A stretch of DNA of 64,000 bases from Flavivirga spongiicola (GCF_030540825.1 NZ_JAUOEO010000001.1:2701001-2765000); one strand, 5' to 3'; shown: positions 53,643 through 62,691, counted from the first letter of the stretch. Numbers and translations are program-made. The notes: generated by a model not told the origin, from the sequence alone.

Positions 53643-55742
53643 ATGAAGAGATTCATTGTACTACTCCTTCTTTTAGTTCAATATAATAGTTATTCACAAG
53701 ATATCTTTTTGGCTGAAAAACCTCCAGTTTTTTCAAATTGTGATGATGTCGTCATTGATTCTTTGCAAAACTGCTTTGATAGAAATGTATTCGAGCATAT
53801 TTATAAAAATTTCAAAGTACCTCAAAAAGTATATGACGAGAAATATAAAGGAGAAGTTATTGTTCTTTTTGAAGTAGATACCGTTGGACAGTTTAGAGTT
53901 ATTTATATTGATGCCATTTATAAAGAGTTAAAGGAAGAGGCCAAACGTGTATTTTCAATATTACCAAAGATCAAACCAGCAACTTACAATAGTAGAAAAA
54001 CGTACAAACAATATTCGCTGCCTATAAAGATTCCATTAATTAATCAAGCCGTAAAAACGAAGGATTTAGCAAAAGAGAATAAAATATCTAAATTAGAACA
54101 GGAATCAAAAACGGAGTTTGACAAAGTTAATGCCAATTTAAAAGCTTTTGAAAATAAAGCTTATAACAGCCAATTAAATATTCCGTTTACACATAGCGAT
54201 TATTCAAGGTTTGATAGAAGTATGAATCTTATAGGAACCAATAATCATACAGCTTCAAAGCCATTTATGTATGAGGAGGTTTCTAAATATTACGATTTTA
54301 AGGCCGAAAAGGAAAAATTAAAAAAGGAAGCAGATACCTGGGTGGGTAAAAAACTTTGGAATGAACATTTGGTACAATTACAAGGGAAGGATTATTGGTT
54401 TACAGTGGATCCTATATTCGATTTGCAAGTAGGTAAAGATACCGATGCTGATTTTAGTTCAACATATAATAATACGAGAGGTATTCTAGTTCAAGGAGGT
54501 TTAGGGAAAAAGTTTAATTTCTATACCTCGGTATTTGAAAGTCAAGGTAGATTTGCCCAATATGTAAATCAATATGCGGAAAGCTTAAAAGCTTTTGGTC
54601 CCGACCCTGCCATTATTCCTGGTCGGGGTATTGCTAAACGATTTAAAACTGATTCTTATGACTACCCTGTAGCTGAAGCTTATTTATCGTATTCGCCAGC
54701 TAAGTTTATAAATGTTCAATTTGGACATGGTAAAAATTTTATAGGAGATGGATACCGATCATTATTACTTAGTGATGTAACAAGTCCTCACCCTTTTTTA
54801 AAGTTAAACACTAAATTTTGGAAAATAAAGTATACCAACACCTGGATGTGGTTAAAAGATGTAAGACCAGAAGTTATTGCCGATAAAGCCTTTTTAACCA
54901 AGTATATTGCAAACCATTATTTAAGTTGGAATGTGTCTAAACGATTGAATATTGGACTATTCGAATCGGTGCTTTGGACAAACTCTAATGACAGAGGCTT
55001 TGATATAAATTACCTAAATCCCATTATATTCTTTAGAGCTATTGAGTTTGAGACAGGACAAGGCGCAGGAAATGCACTTCTAGGTGCATCTGCAAAATAT
55101 AAATGGAATGATAATATAAATGTATATGGTCAATTTATTTTAGATGAATTTTCTCTTAGTGATGTTAAAGGTGGTGAAAAAAGTTGGAAAAACAAGTTTG
55201 GCTTCCAATTAGGACTTAAATATTTTAATGCTTTTAAAATTGATAATTTATTATTACAATTTGAATATAACAGAGTAAGGCCTTATACGTATTCGCATAA
55301 TACAATTGTATTAAACTATGCACATAATAACCAATCTATGGCGCATCTATGGGGTGCAAATTTTAGTGAGGCTATTTTAATTGGACGTTACCATTACAAA
55401 CGCTGGTTTGCCAATGCAAAACTTATTTACGGGGTACGCGGGTTAGATTTTAATAACGGTACAGATAATTTTAGTTATGGAGGTGATGTTTATAGAGATT
55501 ATAATGACAGGCCTTTTGATACTGGAGTTAAAGTAGGACAAGGCATAAAAACCAAAACCTTTAATGGTAATTTACAAGCAGGTTATCTTATTAATCCAGC
55601 ATCCAATTTAAAGATCTTTACAGATATTAGTTTTAGAAATTTTAATCCAGAAGCAGAAACGACAGCGACCTTTAAAAATAATACTGTCTGGTTTAATTTT
55701 GGAATTAGAACCGATTTGTTTAATTGGTATTTTGATTTTTAG
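53643..55742 (+). CDS. remB: Gliding motility protein RemB-like, with TonB-C-like N-terminal domain
   Basis: A 699-aa exported protein: signal peptide ends NSYSQ. Residues about 25-135 resemble a TonB C-terminal domain (PPVFSNCDDVVIDSLQNCFD, then VIVLFEVDTVGQFRVIYIDA and FSILPKIKPATYNSR), including the two-Cys motif of the neighbouring TonBs. The rest is a beta-strand-rich domain typical of RemB (YFKAEKEKL linker; FGHGKNFIGDGYRSLLLSDV). The terminus TDLFNWYFDF suggests an outer-membrane barrel. RemB is known from F. johnsoniae gliding, and the synteny sprA-gcvH-vanZ-tonB-remB supports the name. Confidence 0.85.
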   Translation: MKRFIVLLLLLVQYNSYSQDIFLAEKPPVFSNCDDVVIDSLQNCFDRNVFEHIYKNFKVPQKVYDEKYKGEVIVLFEVDTVGQFRVIYIDAIYKELKEEAKRVFSILPKIKPATYNSRKTYKQYSLPIKIPLINQAVKTKDLAKENKISKLEQESKTEFDKVNANLKAFENKAYNSQLNIPFTHSDYSRFDRSMNLIGTNNHTASKPFMYEEVSKYYDFKAEKEKLKKEADTWVGKKLWNEHLVQLQGKDYWFTVDPIFDLQVGKDTDADFSSTYNNTRGILVQGGLGKKFNFYTSVFESQGRFAQYVNQYAESLKAFGPDPAIIPGRGIAKRFKTDSYDYPVAEAYLSYSPAKFINVQFGHGKNFIGDGYRSLLLSDVTSPHPFLKLNTKFWKIKYTNTWMWLKDVRPEVIADKAFLTKYIANHYLSWNVSKRLNIGLFESVLWTNSNDRGFDINYLNPIIFFRAIEFETGQGAGNALLGASAKYKWNDNINVYGQFILDEFSLSDVKGGEKSWKNKFGFQLGLKYFNAFKIDNLLLQFEYNRVRPYTYSHNTIVLNYAHNNQSMAHLWGANFSEAILIGRYHYKRWFANAKLIYGVRGLDFNNGTDNFSYGGDVYRDYNDRPFDTGVKVGQGIKTKTFNGNLQAGYLINPASNLKIFTDISFRNFNPEAETTATFKNNTVWFNFGIRTDLFNWYFDF

Positions 55743-55745
55743 CAC

Positions 55746-55765
55746 ATTCCTGCGAAGGCAGGAAT
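55746..55765. repeat. Short dispersed palindrome after remB
   Basis: ATTCCTGCgaagGCAGGAAT, 4 bases after the remB stop; it may act as the terminator. Confidence 0.75.
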
Positions 55766-55915
55766 CTCAACATAATGAGTTTTAAGCTTAGTTTTTTTCT
55801 CTCTTTGGTTGAAATAATTCGTAGTGCTAAATTTAATATTTTAGCCATATCCACCTTTCAACTATGCTTAAGGTAAACTTTAGGAGATATCATATCATTG
55901 TAACAATCTTATAAA

Positions 55916-56779
55916 TTATTGCTCCTTCAAACTTCTATAAAAAGTCCTTCTTATTTTTTCACTATTAATAAAAGCATTGCCATAACCTAAAGTGTCATAT
56001 GCCGAAGTTATAGAAGTGTTTGACGCTACTTCATCTTCGGTTTTATTACTAGCAATATCTTTTAAAACATTAGATTTTATGGTTTCAAGCATCTTTAAAA
56101 ACGTTTCATATTCGGTTTTGGTAGATAAATGACCATGCCCAGGAATAATTTTAGTGTCCTCATCAATAAGCATTAAGCCTGCTTTTACAGCATTAATATA
56201 ACCATTCACACTTCCCCCGGAATTTAAATCTATATAGGGATAACGCCCATTAAAGTAAGTATCGCCAGTATGTAAAACATTACTTTCGGTAAAATATAGC
56301 ATAGCGTCGCCATCAGTATGCGCATTTTCAATGTGAAAAATAGCAACTTGTTCGCCATTCATTTGAATATGTAATTTGTCATTAAATGTAATAATTGGTA
56401 AAGCTTCTTTGGGGCTTTTGGCTTTAAGTCGTTTTCTAACATTATCATGCGCCATAATTGTTGCGCCTAATTTTCCAAGGTTTTCATTACCGCCAGTATG
56501 GTCACCATGGTGGTGTGTATTCATGACAATCTTAACAGGTTTGTCACTTAACTTTTTTATAGCTTCCAAAATTTTAGGTGTTAAAGGCGCAAATTGATTG
56601 TCTATTACAAAAACGCCATCTTCACCAACAGATACACCAATATTCCCACCGCTACCAATTAACATATAAACATGATCGGTAAGTTTTGTAGTTTCAATAG
56701 TGACATTGTCAAAATTGCGTTGTGCATAGTTTGAAAAACTAATTAAAAATATGATCGTTGATAATTTTAATAGTTTCAT
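55916..56779 (-). CDS. MBL-fold metallo-hydrolase, exported
   Basis: A 287-aa protein on the reverse strand. I use the ATG whose first base is 56779 (MKLLKLSTIIFLISFSNYAQ, a clean signal peptide); the longer frame from 56854 adds a non-signal extension. The metal-binding motif THHHGDHTGG is at residues 88-97, a second His in NAHTDGDAM, and PGHGHLS further on. The metallo-beta-lactamase fold is certain; the substrate is not. It is the only reverse-strand gene in this part. Confidence 0.9.
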   Translation of the reverse strand: MKLLKLSTIIFLISFSNYAQRNFDNVTIETTKLTDHVYMLIGSGGNIGVSVGEDGVFVIDNQFAPLTPKILEAIKKLSDKPVKIVMNTHHHGDHTGGNENLGKLGATIMAHDNVRKRLKAKSPKEALPIITFNDKLHIQMNGEQVAIFHIENAHTDGDAMLYFTESNVLHTGDTYFNGRYPYIDLNSGGSVNGYINAVKAGLMLIDEDTKIIPGHGHLSTKTEYETFLKMLETIKSNVLKDIASNKTEDEVASNTSITSAYDTLGYGNAFINSEKIRRTFYRSLKEQ

Positions 56780-56949
56780 ATGTTTATATCTATTGTTTTT
56801 ATTTGTCATACTTCGTCTACACTCATTACAGGTTTGTAGCATCCATATAATCATTGTCCTGGGTTATCGAACTTTTAGTTATGGATATTTCATAAAATTG
56901 AATTTATGAATACGATAGTTTTATAAAGATATTAAAAATACACTTACCA

Positions 56950-56980
56950 TTGCTCAAAATGCTTTTATAGAGTATATTTG
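56950..56980 (+). promoter_or_regulatory. ctaB operon promoter
   Basis: TTG at 56950-56952, 20 bases, TATATTTG at 56973-56980, 36 bases before the start codon. Confidence 0.75.
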
Positions 56981-57015
56981 CACTCGCAATTAAAAGCCAT
57001 AGAGCAAATAAAACA

Positions 57016-57909
57016 TTGAGTCATTCAAAATCTTCATTAGCAACACCTTCTGTTATTTCAGATTTTAAAGAAATCACTAAAATGCGATTAGCATTAAGCG
57101 TGGTTTTTTCATCATTGGCAGGTTATTTATTAGGTGTTGACACCGTTGATTTAAAAACACTCATACTATTAGCTTTTGGCGGCTATTTTATGGTGGGCGC
57201 ATCGAATGCCTTCAATCAAATTATTGAAAAGGATTTAGATGCTTTAATGAAGCGGACTAAGAATAGACCGATTCCGGGGGGGCGTATGTCTGTGACTACC
57301 GCATTCATCATCGCGTCCGTTTTTACTTTATTAGGGATCATTATTTTATATACCATCAATAAGCAAACAGCGATGTTTGGCGCTATCTCCATATTTTTAT
57401 ATACCTGCGTATACACCCCTTTAAAAACGAAGACGCCACTTGCAGTTTTTGTAGGAGCGATTCCTGGAGCGATCCCATTTATGTTAGGGTGGGTAGCGGC
57501 TACCGATGATTTTGGCATAGAGCCAGGAACATTATTTGCCTTACAGTTTTTTTGGCAGTTCCCTCATTTTTGGGCAATAGGTTGGTTTTTGTTTGACGAT
57601 TATAAAAAAGGTGGATTCTTTATGTTGCCAACAGGGAAACAAGATAAGGGAACAGCGGTACAAACAATCATGTATACTATTTGGACATTACTAGTATCTA
57701 TTATACCAGTATTTGGATTTACAGGAAAATTGCAATTATCAATTGTTGCTGCCATATTAGTTTTTGTTTTAGGATTAGGCATGTTATACTATGCGATTCG
57801 ATTATTTAAAGAAATGACCGAGAAAGCTGCAAAACAACTCATGCTGGCCAGTGTTTCCTATATAACACTTGTACAAATAGTGTATGTAATAGATAAATTT
57901 ATAAGATAA
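57016..57909 (+). CDS. ctaB: Protohaem IX farnesyltransferase (haem O synthase)
   Basis: Makes haem O, the precursor of haem A for the aa3 oxidase. The 297-aa protein has about eight helices and the UbiA-family motif NAFNQIIEKDLDALMKRTKNRP (Asp-rich) and a second YKKGGFFMLPTGKQDKG motif. The start is a TTG at 57016 (MSHSKSSLAT); the first ATG is inside the conserved KEITKMRL region and too late. It is 2 bases from the next gene. A haem A synthase (ctaA) gene is not present in the window. Confidence 0.95.
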   Translation: MSHSKSSLATPSVISDFKEITKMRLALSVVFSSLAGYLLGVDTVDLKTLILLAFGGYFMVGASNAFNQIIEKDLDALMKRTKNRPIPGGRMSVTTAFIIASVFTLLGIIILYTINKQTAMFGAISIFLYTCVYTPLKTKTPLAVFVGAIPGAIPFMLGWVAATDDFGIEPGTLFALQFFWQFPHFWAIGWFLFDDYKKGGFFMLPTGKQDKGTAVQTIMYTIWTLLVSIIPVFGFTGKLQLSIVAAILVFVLGLGMLYYAIRLFKEMTEKAAKQLMLASVSYITLVQIVYVIDKFIR

Positions 57910-57911
57910 CC

Positions 57912-58493
57912 ATGGATTTAACTCAGGGAACACAAGAAGAAAAAAATAGTAGAGCGAAAAAAATGATGCTATGGTTTGGTATCATTTCGTTAATTATGTC
58001 TTTTATGGGGTGGACGAGTGCTTTTATTGTAAGCAGTTCCAGACCAGATTGGTTGAAGGATTTTGAATTACCTAATGCTTTTTTAATAAGCACTGTGGTC
58101 ATAATTATTAGTAGCCTATCTTTCATTTTGGCTAAAAAAGCTTTAAAAGATGGAAATCGAAGTGCAACGACGCTTTGGTTGGTTGTGACACTTATTTTGG
58201 GTATTATTTTTATTTTTAATCAATTTTTGGGCTTTCAACAGATCATAGATTTAGGTTATAATTTTACAGGACCAACCAGTAATGTAACCATGTCTTACAT
58301 TTATTTAATAGCCATTGTGCATATTTTGCACGTCGTTGTTGGATTATTTTGTTTGTTGATAGTAATTTATAATCATTTTAAACAAAAGTACGATATAACG
58401 AAAATGCTTGGTTTAGAACTTGCAGCAACCTTTTGGCATTTTATAGATATACTATGGGTTTATCTCTTTTTGTTTTTATATTTCATTCGATGA
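57912..58493 (+). CDS. Cytochrome c oxidase subunit III-like protein, first
   Basis: A 193-aa protein with five hydrophobic helices. Haem-copper oxidase subunit III family: LWFGIISLIMSFMGWTSAFIV, and the C-terminal ATFWHFIDILWVYLFLFLYF motif. It sits immediately after ctaB, and a second, longer subunit III gene follows after 137 bases. Confidence 0.93.
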   Translation: MDLTQGTQEEKNSRAKKMMLWFGIISLIMSFMGWTSAFIVSSSRPDWLKDFELPNAFLISTVVIIISSLSFILAKKALKDGNRSATTLWLVVTLILGIIFIFNQFLGFQQIIDLGYNFTGPTSNVTMSYIYLIAIVHILHVVVGLFCLLIVIYNHFKQKYDITKMLGLELAATFWHFIDILWVYLFLFLYFIR

Positions 58494-58594
58494 TTTTTAT
58501 TGATTTCTAATGGTCTCATGTAACATCCAAAGTAGCTTTTTTTTGAAGTATGTATAATTTAGTGTTGGATGTTTTATTAGATAAATAAATTGAC

Positions 58595-58602
58595 TATTTT
58601 TG
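58595..58602 (+). promoter_or_regulatory. -7 box before the second subunit III gene
   Basis: TATTTTTG matches TAnnTTTG, 28 bases before the ATG. An AACATCCAA/TTGGATGTT inverted repeat lies upstream (58522-58573). Confidence 0.5.
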
Positions 58603-58630
58603 TGCAACTTTTAAAAAACAACCATTAAAT

Positions 58631-59614
58631 ATGAGTACTACAGTTGTAAATACTGGAACAGAAGGTAAAACTTGGGGGGGAGGAAATAAACCTCTAAATG
58701 CAAGTTATGGAAAAATGATGATGTGGTTTTTCATCGTTTCGGATGCTTTAACATTCTCTGGGTTTTTAGCAGCCTATGGATTTTCAAGATTTAAATTTAT
58801 TGATTCATGGCCAATTGCCGATGAAGTGTTTACCCACTTTCCTTTTTTACATGGTGTAAATGCCCCCATGTATTATGTGGCTTTTATGACGTTTGTACTT
58901 ATTATGTCGTCTGTAACAATGGTATTAGCGGTAGATGCTGGTCATCATTTAAATAAAGCTAAAGTGACCCTTTACATGTTTTTAACCATTATTGGAGGTT
59001 TAATATTTGTTGGCTCTCAAGCTTGGGAATGGGGAACATTTATTAAAGGTGATTATGGAGCTGTACAAACAAAAGGAGGTAATATTTTACAGTTTGTAGA
59101 TACTGAAGGTCATCGTGTAGCATTAAGAGATTTTGTTGTCGTTGATGCACATGCAGAAAGAACACAACACGAACGTAAAGGTGGTTTATGGTTTGTTTCA
59201 GAAGGAACATTACCAACTTATACCGTTGAAGAAGTAGTACATGGCTTAGAAACTCATGATAATGTTTTAGTTAGAACACAGATAATTAATGAAGCAGGTG
59301 AAAAAACAGTTTTGTCTAGAGGGGAATCATTAAGACAAATAAAAGAAAACGGAAAAGTTGTTGTAGAAGGAGCCAATTTACATGTTAATGAGTATGGTTC
59401 ACCACTATTTGCAGACTTCTTCTTCTTTATAACAGGTTTTCACGGTTTCCACGTATTTTCTGGAGTTATTATAAACATCATTATTTTCTTTAATGTGATT
59501 TTAGGAACTTACGAGAGACGTAAAAATTACGAAATGGTTGAAAAGGTTGGGTTATACTGGCACTTTGTAGATTTAGTTTGGGTATTTGTATTTACATTCT
59601 TCTACCTGGTTTAA
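58631..59614 (+). CDS. Cytochrome c oxidase subunit III with large periplasmic insertion
   Basis: A 327-aa subunit III. The first helices (MMMWFFIVSDALTFSGFLAAYG to IIGGLIFVGSQAWEWGTF) and the last (FADFFFFITGFHGFHVFSGVI, YWHFVDLVWVFVFTFFYLV) are normal. Between them, about residues 140-260, lies a hydrophilic insert of roughly 120 residues. It contains ILQFVDTEGHRVALRDFVVV and NVLVRTQIINEAGEKTVLSR, and has no recognisable domain. It may contact the ACIII partner or cytochrome domains (inference). Confidence 0.9.
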   Translation: MSTTVVNTGTEGKTWGGGNKPLNASYGKMMMWFFIVSDALTFSGFLAAYGFSRFKFIDSWPIADEVFTHFPFLHGVNAPMYYVAFMTFVLIMSSVTMVLAVDAGHHLNKAKVTLYMFLTIIGGLIFVGSQAWEWGTFIKGDYGAVQTKGGNILQFVDTEGHRVALRDFVVVDAHAERTQHERKGGLWFVSEGTLPTYTVEEVVHGLETHDNVLVRTQIINEAGEKTVLSRGESLRQIKENGKVVVEGANLHVNEYGSPLFADFFFFITGFHGFHVFSGVIINIIIFFNVILGTYERRKNYEMVEKVGLYWHFVDLVWVFVFTFFYLV

Positions 59615-59635
59615 TTATTTAAGAATATATATAAA

Positions 59636-60016
59636 ATGGCACACGAACATAAATTAGCAATATTTAGAGGTTTAGTTAAGTTTAAATCCAATACCCAAAA
59701 AATATGGGGCGTTTTAATTTTCTTAACAATTGTAACTGTAATTGAAGTTGTATTAGGTATAATTAAACCAGAATCCTTAATGGGACAAGTTTTAGGAATG
59801 AAAGCCCTTAACTGGATATTCATTATTTTAACCATTGTAAAAGCATATTATATAACCTGGGATTTTATGCATATGCGTGACGAATTAAAATCTTTAAGAC
59901 GTATGGTAGTTTGGACTGCGATCTTCTTAATTCTATATTTAATATTTATTTTATTGCAAGAAGGCGGTTATGTATTCGATGTATATAAAGGTGGATATAT
60001 AAAAAGAGATTTTTAA
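59636..60016 (+). CDS. Cytochrome c oxidase subunit IV
   Basis: A 126-aa protein of the prokaryotic subunit IV family with three helices: IWGVLIFLTIVTVIEVVLGI, LNWIFIILTIVKAYYITWDF and VVWTAIFLILYLIFILL. The MHMRDELKSLRR loop is typical. It starts 21 bases after the preceding subunit III gene and is followed by a terminator, closing this part of the operon. Confidence 0.92.
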   Translation: MAHEHKLAIFRGLVKFKSNTQKIWGVLIFLTIVTVIEVVLGIIKPESLMGQVLGMKALNWIFIILTIVKAYYITWDFMHMRDELKSLRRMVVWTAIFLILYLIFILLQEGGYVFDVYKGGYIKRDF

Positions 60017-60044
60017 CTAAATTTGTTTAGTTAAATAGAAATAT

Positions 60045-60073
60045 AAAGACGGTTTTTAAACCGTCTTTTTTTA
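60045..60073 (+). terminator. Terminator after the subunit IV gene
   Basis: AAAGACGGTTT tt AAACCGTCTTT followed by TTTT. Confidence 0.85.
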
Positions 60074-60079
60074 TTTTTG
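60072..60079 (+). promoter_or_regulatory. -7 box for the SCO-like gene pair
   Basis: TATTTTTG directly in the terminator tail; about 80 bases upstream of the next start. Confidence 0.45.
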
Positions 60080-60096
60080 CAAACGTATATTTTTAT

Positions 60097-60146
60097 AATA
60101 CCACTTCTCATTTTCTTGAGGTTATTTGAAATGAGGAATGCTATAA
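60097..60146. repeat. Imperfect inverted repeat
   Basis: TACCACTTCTCATTTTC and GAAATGAGGAATGCTA can pair across a 12-base loop, between the promoter box and the start at 60160. It may fold in the leader RNA. Confidence 0.5.
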
Positions 60147-60159
60147 ATACTGTTATTTG

Positions 60160-60882
60160 ATGGATTACAAAAAAGTAAGTCGGTACGTGGTTTTAGGAAT
60201 TTTGTTTTTTCTTCCTGTAACGTTTTTGTTGTTTTTATATCCTGCTACCCATAATTACACACCGTTGGATATTGTTAACGAATCGGTTTTAGATTTACAA
60301 CAATTCTCTTCAGATTCAAAGGAACAAGTCCTTTTAAAAGATCATATTACTGTATTAGGCTTTTTCGGGGATAATCCATTGGATAAAGCAACAGCAGCAT
60401 CTAATTTAAAAGAATTAGTTTATGATAAGTTTAAAGGGTTTAAACGGTTTCAAATAGTTATAGTGATGCCTACAGGCACAGAAGAAGCTGTTAAAAAACT
60501 TAAGATGGAGATCAGTTCGTATGAAGATTTAAGATTTTGGCATTTTATTTTTGGAGAACCTAGAGATATTCAAAAGGCATTCCTTACTTTAAAAAGTAAA
60601 ACGAATCTTTCTGAAAATTTAGATACAGATCATGTGTTTATTATTGATAAAGATTTAAACCAAAGGGGGCGACTTGATGATAGAACAGATAATGAACTTG
60701 AAAAGAATAAATCCGTTTATGGTTTAGATTCTTATGATTGTATTGAAGTAGCAGAAATAAAAAATAAGATGAGTGAAGATATGCGCATTTTGTTTACAGA
60801 ATATAGACAAAAAAGAAAAGGAGAGTTTAATTCTGATACAAGAAGAGCAAGCGATTTAAAAGCTGAAACAAATATTAATTAA
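60160..60882 (+). CDS. Thioredoxin-fold SCO-like protein lacking the CxxxC site
   Basis: A 240-aa membrane-anchored protein (start ATG 60160; TTG 60157 is not needed). N-terminal helix YVVLGILFFLPVTFLLFLYP, then a thioredoxin-like domain: ITVLGFFGDNPLDKATAAS, later FIIDKDLNQRGRLDDRTDN. Aligned with the SCO protein encoded next, the position of the copper-binding CxxxC is occupied by FGDNPLD, and the His region is also absent. It ends at the base before the SCO start, so the two are translated together. A redox-inactive partner is suggested; function unknown. Confidence 0.7.
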   Translation: MDYKKVSRYVVLGILFFLPVTFLLFLYPATHNYTPLDIVNESVLDLQQFSSDSKEQVLLKDHITVLGFFGDNPLDKATAASNLKELVYDKFKGFKRFQIVIVMPTGTEEAVKKLKMEISSYEDLRFWHFIFGEPRDIQKAFLTLKSKTNLSENLDTDHVFIIDKDLNQRGRLDDRTDNELEKNKSVYGLDSYDCIEVAEIKNKMSEDMRILFTEYRQKRKGEFNSDTRRASDLKAETNIN

Positions 60883-61626
60883 ATGAAAAAAACGAATTAT
60901 TCATATATAGGAATCGCATTTATCATTCTGGTTTTTGGTATTATTTTTATTCCAAAAATTATAGACAGAATTTCTAATAAAGATATTATTAGAAACGAGA
61001 GCAGAAGTGATTTTGCCAATGATAAGAAGTCAACTGCATCAGATTTAGCTTTTATTGAAATAAACGGCGACCCTAAAAAAGTACCCGCTTTTTCTTTTAC
61101 AAACCAAGAAGGGAAAACAATAACTAATAAAGATTATGAAGGTAAGGTTTACGTGGTAGAATTCTTTTTTACAACATGTCCAACCATTTGTCCAAGAATG
61201 AATGCGAATCTGATTCAAATTCAAAATACCTTTAAAGATTTTAATGATTTTGGAGTAGCATCATTCACAATAAATCCAGATTATGATACCCCAGAAATTC
61301 TTAAATCCTATGCTAATAAATATGGGGTAACAAATCCTAATTGGCATTTAATGACCGGAAATAAAGAAACTATTTACAAACTATCAAACGAAGGGTTTAA
61401 TCTATATTCTGCCGAAGAAGAAGATGCAGCAGGCGGTTTCGAGCACTCTGGTAACTTTGCTTTAATTGATAAAAATGGATACATACGATCAAGAAAAGAC
61501 AATTTTGGTAACCCAATCATTTATTACAGAGGCATTGTTTCAGAAGTTGAACAAGTTGATGAAGAAGGTGTAAAAGAAGAAATTAGTGCATTAAAAGAAG
61601 ATATTAGAAAGTTGCTTAATGAATAA
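60883..61626 (+). CDS. SCO1/SenC family copper chaperone
   Basis: A 247-aa membrane-anchored thioredoxin-fold protein that delivers copper to CuA of subunit II. N-terminal helix IGIAFIILVFGIIFIPKII, SCO motif FFTTCPTICPRM (CxxxC at about residues 99-103) and the copper-ligand His in GGFEHSGNFALI (about 187). It begins directly after the upstream paralogue and is part of the oxidase biogenesis set. Confidence 0.95.
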   Translation: MKKTNYSYIGIAFIILVFGIIFIPKIIDRISNKDIIRNESRSDFANDKKSTASDLAFIEINGDPKKVPAFSFTNQEGKTITNKDYEGKVYVVEFFFTTCPTICPRMNANLIQIQNTFKDFNDFGVASFTINPDYDTPEILKSYANKYGVTNPNWHLMTGNKETIYKLSNEGFNLYSAEEEDAAGGFEHSGNFALIDKNGYIRSRKDNFGNPIIYYRGIVSEVEQVDEEGVKEEISALKEDIRKLLNE

Positions 61627-61629
61627 TTA

Positions 61630-61708
61630 ATGTCATTCAGAGCGCAGCGAAGAATCTTTCTGTTCATGTTACTTAGATTCTTCAGTCGTGCCTCCTTCTG
61701 AATGACAT
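61630..61708. repeat. 79-bp inverted-repeat element
   Basis: ATGTCATTCAGAG and TTCTGAATGACAT at the ends; inner AAGAATCT/AGATTCTT. Located after the SCO gene. Part of the TGTCATTC-type palindrome family; a CTTTCAGCTACGTTCAAG copy follows at 61758-61800. Confidence 0.75.
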
Positions 61709-61843
61709 AGCAGTTTCTTTTGTTTAGATAATAGTGTTATTTAAAATGGCTTGTAACGAGCCTTTCAGCTACGTTCAAGATAAACTAAAGTTGAAGTAAA
61801 TTAAAACAACTCGAAGCATGTTTCAGAATCACATAATTATGAT

Positions 61844-62380
61844 ATGATGAGTAAAGAAAAAGAAATTTTAGACGAAAAAAAATATAATAAATTAATAATA
61901 GTATTATCCGTATTAATACCAATTGTCGTAGCCATTTTATTTGGAGTGAAAATCCCAAATGTAGAACCATTGACATTTCTACCTCCTATTTATGCATCGA
62001 TAAATGGATTGACAGCATTAGTTTTAGTATTAGCTGTACTTCAAATTAAAAAAGGAAATAGAGCAACACATGAAAAATTAATGAAGCTAGCCATCATGCT
62101 TTCTGTATCGTTCTTAGTGATGTATGTAGCCTACCATATGACCAGCGATTCAACTAAATTTGAAGGTGAAGGTGCCATTAAATATGTCTACTATTTTATA
62201 TTACTAACACATATTTTATTGTCAATTATCGTGATTCCATTTGTGTTAATTACTTATGTTAGGGCCATCACAAATAATATTGAGAAACATAAAAAAATAG
62301 CAAGAATAACATTTCCATTATGGCTATATGTAGCCATAACAGGCGTGATAGTTTATATCATGATTTCACCGTATTATTAA
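61844..62380 (+). CDS. DUF420 membrane protein
   Basis: A 178-aa protein (ATG 61844 or 61847) with five hydrophobic helices and the DUF420 features PPIYASINGLTALVLVLAVL, AYHMTSDSTKF and LTHILLSIIVIPFVLITYVRAI, with His residues in the helices. DUF420 (CtaM-like) proteins are known in other bacteria to help cytochrome oxidase assembly, which fits this position after SCO. Confidence 0.88.
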   Translation: MMSKEKEILDEKKYNKLIIVLSVLIPIVVAILFGVKIPNVEPLTFLPPIYASINGLTALVLVLAVLQIKKGNRATHEKLMKLAIMLSVSFLVMYVAYHMTSDSTKFEGEGAIKYVYYFILLTHILLSIIVIPFVLITYVRAITNNIEKHKKIARITFPLWLYVAITGVIVYIMISPYY

Positions 62381-62469
62381 TGAAACCCTACTTTAAGAAG
62401 CAGGCACTGCGAACTTAAAGTAGCTGGTTGAATTAATCCTGCTATGAGCGGGATCTCTAAATTTATAAA

Positions 62470-62691
62470 ATGAAAAATAAAACCCTCTTTTTTCTCTTTT
62501 CTTTCCTCTTTCTTCTAGAGACAAACGCCCAATGCGCTATGTGTCGCGCTGTTTTAGAAAGTGAAGAAGGACAAACAGCAGCTGAAGGCATTAATGATGG
62601 TATTGTATACTTAATGGCTATTCCGTACATTCTTGTTGGAGGTATTGCATACTTTATTTATAAGAAATACAATACGTTAAAAAAACAATAA
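62470..62691 (+). CDS. Small CxxC membrane protein next to oxidase assembly genes
   Basis: A 73-aa protein: signal peptide MKNKTLFFLFSFLFLLETNAQ, then CAMC (residues 22-25), a short acidic stretch (LESEEGQTAAEGINDG) and one membrane helix (YLMAIPYILVGGIAYFIY). The Cys pair just after cleavage, near the membrane, suggests metal or redox chemistry in the periplasm, perhaps copper handling with the SCO proteins (inference from neighbours). I do not know a named family. Confidence 0.75.
   Translation: MKNKTLFFLFSFLFLLETNAQCAMCRAVLESEEGQTAAEGINDGIVYLMAIPYILVGGIAYFIYKKYNTLKKQ

Noticed and set aside
56780..56854. N-terminal extension of the MBL-fold gene
   Set aside because: It places 25 polar residues with Cys before a clean signal peptide.
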